Origin: Pseudisothecium myosuroides
Lineage: Eukaryota; Streptophyta; Bryopsida; Hypnales; Lembophyllaceae
DNA length: 64,000 bases
Direction: 5' to 3'
Assembly: GCA_951799445.1 (NCBI GenBank)
Contig: OX637288.1
Span: 6,760,501-6,824,500, forward strand
A program made the position numbers and the translations under genes. Of this stretch, positions 60,206 through 64,000 are shown piece by piece. The notes under the pieces were generated by a model that was given only the letters and a program-made list of their open reading frames with translations, was not told where the DNA came from and did no database searches. Within the stretch, counting starts at the first letter, position 1; every line of letters begins with the position of its first letter.

Positions 60206-60453
60206 ATTTCCATTTCCAAGAGCCTTCAATACTAAAAAAAACAAGGTTTGCAATAGACACCCTTACATATAATCTTGAATAGAAAAATTATAATCATTCA
60301 TTTTCAAAATTGGATTTTTGATGCTAAAACTAGACTTCAAAAAAAAAAATTCAAAAATATGAAGTACTTAAAAATAATAATTTGGTTAGGTTTTATTTAA
60401 CTTTAAAGTATTGTTGACACCAAAATTTGGTGCCATTGGCATTTAGAAGTCAA

Positions 60454-61531
60454 ATCAATTAGCTTTGATCATCTTCAGGAAAAAGCAAGAATCCATTAAT
60501 TATTTTTTGCAAGATGATATAATTTGGAAAATTCTATGTCACATTTGAAATCAAGGACTCCAAAGTAGCTATATGAGGATGCAAAATTCAAAACTAACCA
60601 CTCAAAAATAGGAGATACCTTTTGTATTCATCTATAGAAAAAGTACAATTTTTGTACCTAAATTTTTGGATTTCGTGTGACTAATGTATAGAGGCCAATA
60701 TTTAGGCAATACAATTTTAGTTATATAAATAAATGCACCTAAAATCATTTAAGTAAGCATTTGAACTTGATGCCTAATATTAAAATTGTCTAAATTATTG
60801 TTGGATTTTATTGAAAGTTATAGAGATTATAGATTAATTTAGCAGGCATTTTTTGGACAATGTATAAATAAACTATGAATTTTCAAAGTACTAAAATAGA
60901 TGTATCTAAAATCAACCATAGACTCTTATATTCAAACTTAAGAAGACTCACATTTTAGGCGATAATCAATTTTGCAAACAAGTGGAAATTAGATGGAATT
61001 ACCTTGCAAACACAATTTTTGGGCTTAAAATTGTAGATGTTAAATTTAATAGCAAATGACTAATCATAAGAGATAATGTGTAATTATTGTGTATTTCATT
61101 TCATATAATCTTTCATGCAATCCTCTATAACATCTTTTATTGAAAATTTATACAAATTACATTTGATAATTTTGGAATGCTAATACTTGTATAACTACAC
61201 ATCACTATTCTCCTTGACATAAGAAATTGATTGTAATGAATGACAAACCCAAGCATGTTACTATTGATTTTAACACATGCCTTATTTTCATTTAATATTG
61301 TACTTCTTTGACTTTCATATCACTATTCCTATAAGCGCATCATGGTTGCAATTATACTAGATGTAAAAAATAGTTTTTTCTACATAATGTGCCAAAATAT
61401 ACTAATATTTATTTTAACACACATTTGATTTTTGTTCAACTTCATAAGTTTTGAAACTTTTAAGTTTCAAATCATTGGGTGTTTGGTCCAATTTGTCTCA
61501 TTATGCACTCTATCCTTCCTTATAACATCGA
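60454..61531. other. Gene-free AT-rich stretch
   Basis: I see nothing supportable here: no frame, element ends or RNA gene. Confidence 0.5.
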
Positions 61532-62118
61532 TTAACCCCTAAAAGACCAAGGTCATTTTATATCAAAAAACCACTCAAAACTACCACTTCTGTTGCGTTC
61601 ATCCAAAAAAATCAAAAAATAATTATTTTTAGAATCTAACCATAGGATCTTGTACTTCACTTGTCTAAAATGATATGGTAAAAATTTCATCAAATTTGAC
61701 CGTACAAATTGGAAGATATTAGCATTCAAAGTTGGACAAACAGTTTTTTCCCAAGAAGATGCTTAGATTGCCCAAAAAACAAGATTTTTCATAATTTCTC
61801 ATCACTGGTCCAAATAGAATGAATCAAAGCTTCTCATATAGACAAAAATATAATATTTAAAAAATAATAATTAATTTTTTTTTTTTACTCCTTTTTGTAA
61901 TTTTTTTTGTGCTGCCCATTGACCTTTATTTTTGGCTTATTGTGCCATAATTTTTGCTCCCATACACTGATTGAAATAAAAATTATATATCCATGAAGCT
62001 CTCACAGAACCGTAGGTCCTCAAAAAAATTCAATAACATTCACTACAACTTGAGACAATAAGAACCTACCGGACTCAAATTGTCTCTCGAAGGAACAAAA
62101 CGGTCCTTCACGGGTTAA
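61532..62118. mobile_element. TTAA-type element (copy 11)
   Basis: It begins TTAACCCCTAAAAGACCAAG and ends GGTCCTTCACGGGTTAA. It is 587 bp. Interior blocks shared with copy 8 include ACCATAGGATCTTG, GATGCT.AGATTGCCCAAAAAACAAGA and AATGAATCAAAGCTTC. Confidence 0.75.
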
Positions 62119-62232
62119 ACAATCAAGTAAATACAAGAATCTCTATTCAAATAAAAATATATAAACTAAAGTCTATGATGTGCCCTAATGTAATATTATT
62201 GATTTTATCGCGTCTCATTTTCATTTAACCCT

Positions 62233-62554
62233 GTAAAGTAGGAGGTCCATAAAGCAACCATCTAAGCGCTGAAATTGAATTTTGGGGAGGTAAAACATCT
62301 TGAAATATTTTTCAGTTAATTTTCCTTGAAAGACAAGAGGAAATGGCATCTAACCCAAGTTGTTTCATATTTTTTGGAGCTTTGTGGAATTAGTTATGAA
62401 ATTTTAAAGTTGAAATGCCATAGGGCTCTTAAAGCGACCACCTCCTAAAATGTACACTGTTTGTACATTTTGGTAAATTGAAGAAAGCAAAATGTAGCTC
62501 TGTGGCATGTTTGGTTCAAAATGCCCTGTCAGAGTTCGAGCCTCCTACCTTAAC
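62233..62554. mobile_element. TIR element, second copy of the 42106-42413 family
   Basis: The left edge is GTAAAGTAGGAGGTCCATAA; the right edge is GAGCCTCCTACCTTAAC (inverse). The interior matches the 42-kb copy in reverse orientation (GCATCTAACCCAAGTTGTTTC against ACTTGGGTTAGATGC; CTTAAAGCGACCACCTCC against GGAGGTGGTC). Confidence 0.6.
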
Positions 62555-63204
62555 TTTGAAGCTCAACTTGCTATACACCATATTTCTTTACAGGAATGGC
62601 ACCTCGACAGACGATCCTCAATCATCGCTCAATGTCTACAGCCACCGATCTCGGAATCGAAATAGAAATAGGATTGTCTACTTCACTAATACTGATCTAC
62701 AACCTCCCACTTTGAATGGTTGCATCAGAGATTCAGACGAAGTGACAAAAAAATTATCACAATATATTTGGCTCTGTGTACCCTCAAAGATCTCACGAAA
62801 GATCAATATATAACCCAAATCACACACCCAGACATATGTCGAAATGTTTGAAGTGGCCCAGATAGTATCCTCTACTCAGAAATCAATGCCAACGACACTA
62901 CTGAGGCAGGATCTTCTCGAGACGTTCGGCATAAAATTCAACTAAAAAGCAACCATTTCAAAACCCGCCCAGCTGTTCAATCGGTCCAGGGCCACAGAGC
63001 AAAGCATGCTAATTAAAAAAATATTCATCATACACCAGACTGTAAGACCCTTCATACTACAGAAGAAACAAAACATCAAAAAATTGGATCAAAGCCAACA
63101 TTTGGAGTGGATTAGGGTTTCTTCTACTACAGTCTAGAAAGGGATCAACTTACGTTTCATCAGCGCAAGAATCAGTTGCTACAATCTCTATTATACACAC
63201 CTGC
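62555..63204. other. 3' side of the small minus-strand gene, with the RNC1-intron-like segment
   Basis: No gene called. A 111-codon plus-strand frame (62478-62813) runs across two repeats and shows no motif. The segment 62620-62890 resembles RNC1 intron 4. Confidence 0.45.
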
Positions 63205-63808
63205 TTATAGCTTTGCAGTTTCTGTAACCACAGGCTCAAAACCCTGCTCCTGAAACTCTCGCATGGCTTCTTGCTGCATTCGCGACCAGAGCTTTTCTGC
63301 TTCCCTGTCGAACTTCGCCTTCTGAAGTTCGGACACTCTATCATCTTCAGCTTTCTGTCTGTCGAATTTCGTCCCAATTGTTGTACCGGAAGCACCGCCT
63401 TTCTCTATGAACTCCTGCACTGCTTCTTTGTCACCAGGATAGGGGAACACCCTGCGTTCATATGATGCAGCCATATCCCTTTCTTCCTGCTCATAACACA
63501 ATTTGATGAAACGCAATTTCTCGAAAGAACCCAATCGACACAAGACTATGCCAGATTCAGAGCTTTTGACCTACAGTAAGAAAACAGACCTAATTATTTA
63601 GGGTTTAGGGTTTTGCGAAATTCGAGACAATTGCGAAATGAGTCTACAAGTACGGAATGAGAGAAAACAAGCATGAATTTACCTTCGTTCGGGGTTTCAA
63701 AGTCCACCAGCCCAGCGGCGATGTCTCATCCCACCACCATGCGAGACCCATGACTGCATAAGTCGCCACTGTGGCCTTGATTATCTGCTTCCAAGCATCA
63801 TACGACAT
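63205..63808 (-). CDS. Small predicted single-pass membrane protein, two exons
   Basis: Exon 1 (63808-63683) encodes 42 residues: a short start, a hydrophobic segment ending AVMGLAWWWDE (about 12-27), then SPLGWWTLKPRTK. Exon 2 encodes a soluble, charged, probably helical tail with SYERRVFPYPGDKEAVQEFI, GGASGTTIGTKF and EKLWSRMQQEAMREFQEQGF. Two acceptors are possible. The CAG before 63486 gives KPRTK-EERDMAASYERR and 135 residues in total, which reads smoothly. The TAG before 63570 adds 28 residues (VKSSESGIV...) that look like intron sequence. I prefer the first. The layout resembles a small conserved plant membrane protein, perhaps mitochondrial, but I cannot name it with confidence. No catalytic motif is visible. 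Confidence 0.7.
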
Positions 63809-64000
63809 TTCCTCCGCTACAACTTGCTAAAACCTACGGAGTGGATCCTCCAAACCGGTGCTTCATTGAATCCTAACACCAAAATGCGGCCGCCGCAACT
63901 CTTCGCAACTCTTCGCAACTCCAACGCGAATCCCACCTCGAGTTCGCCGCTGTGAGCTTTCAAATGCAGATTTTGATCAGGGGTAGTATTGCATTGAATT
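63809..64000 (-). promoter_or_regulatory. 5' region of the small membrane-protein gene
   Basis: Composition is GC-richer than the surroundings. It contains the decamer CTTCGCAACT twice in tandem with a partial third copy (63894-63920). It is cut by the window end. Confidence 0.45.

Larger units (their letters stand above)
59275..60453. mobile_element. TTAA-type element (copy 10) carrying two nested insertions
   Basis: The left end is TTAACCCTAGATGCCAAAGG; the right end is decayed (TGGCATTTAGAAGTCAA). The interior follows copies 5 and 6, including GTCAACATTTTGATAAG and GGATTGAAAGATTATAATG. Two blocks absent from those copies are younger insertions: 59318-59569 and 59940-60205. Removing them leaves about 660 bp, the size of copy 5. 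Confidence 0.75.

Noticed and set aside
62478..62813. 111-codon plus-strand frame
   Set aside because: It crosses the end of a TIR element and the RNC1-intron-like segment and has no recognisable domain.
1..64000. CRISPR arrays, rRNA, tRNA, bacterial operons
   Set aside because: None seen. The tandem repeats here lack regular spacers, and the genes are intron-bearing plant genes.

Overview
This is a nuclear segment of a land-plant genome. It is AT-rich, with long intergenic tracts, a 21-exon receptor kinase containing kilobase introns, a chloroplast RNA-splicing protein of the RNC1 family, a plant-type GT31 galactosyltransferase, and plant DNA transposons (CACTA, Stowaway, Tourist, Helitron-like). 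I see no rRNA, tRNA or CRISPR array. The GC-rich intronless GT31 coding region beside introns of about 25-30% GC, and a degenerate lipoxygenase, would fit a non-seed plant such as a moss or other bryophyte. That placement is a guess, not a demonstration.

Layout. 1-9.9 kb is transposon territory: a 4.15-kb CACTA element with two younger elements nested in it, a 1.6-kb terminal-inverted-repeat element, and a 676-bp fold-back. 9.9-25.5 kb is one plus-strand gene, an LRR receptor-like kinase; I joined 21 exons into a single open frame of 991 codons. 25.5-42.4 kb has no intact gene. It holds many inverted-repeat elements, a long perfect hairpin, and a lipoxygenase pseudogene (about 39.4-39.8 kb). 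42.8-44.7 kb holds the GT31 gene, preceded by a four-unit tandem repeat whose units carry look-alike splice sites. 45-53 kb is mostly non-coding. 53.46-56.43 kb is RNC1 on the minus strand (five exons, 551 codons). 56.7-58.8 kb, directly upstream of RNC1, is a head-to-tail array of four Helitron-like units. 59-62.6 kb is nested transposons, and 63.2-63.8 kb is a small two-exon minus-strand gene for a predicted single-pass membrane protein.

The genes look like unrelated housekeeping and receptor genes and do not form a pathway: a plasma-membrane receptor kinase, a Golgi glycosyltransferase, a chloroplast intron-splicing factor and a small organelle-membrane candidate. The most unusual content is in the repeats. 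First, a family of about ten non-autonomous elements has ends reading TTAACCCCTAAA, flanked by TTAA (once by TTAT on both sides), which looks piggyBac-like. Second, the Helitron-like units contain 1, 2, 2, 3 or 4 copies of a ~155-bp monomer between a constant header and footer, and one copy sits in a site whose unoccupied form is visible in two sister repeats in this window.
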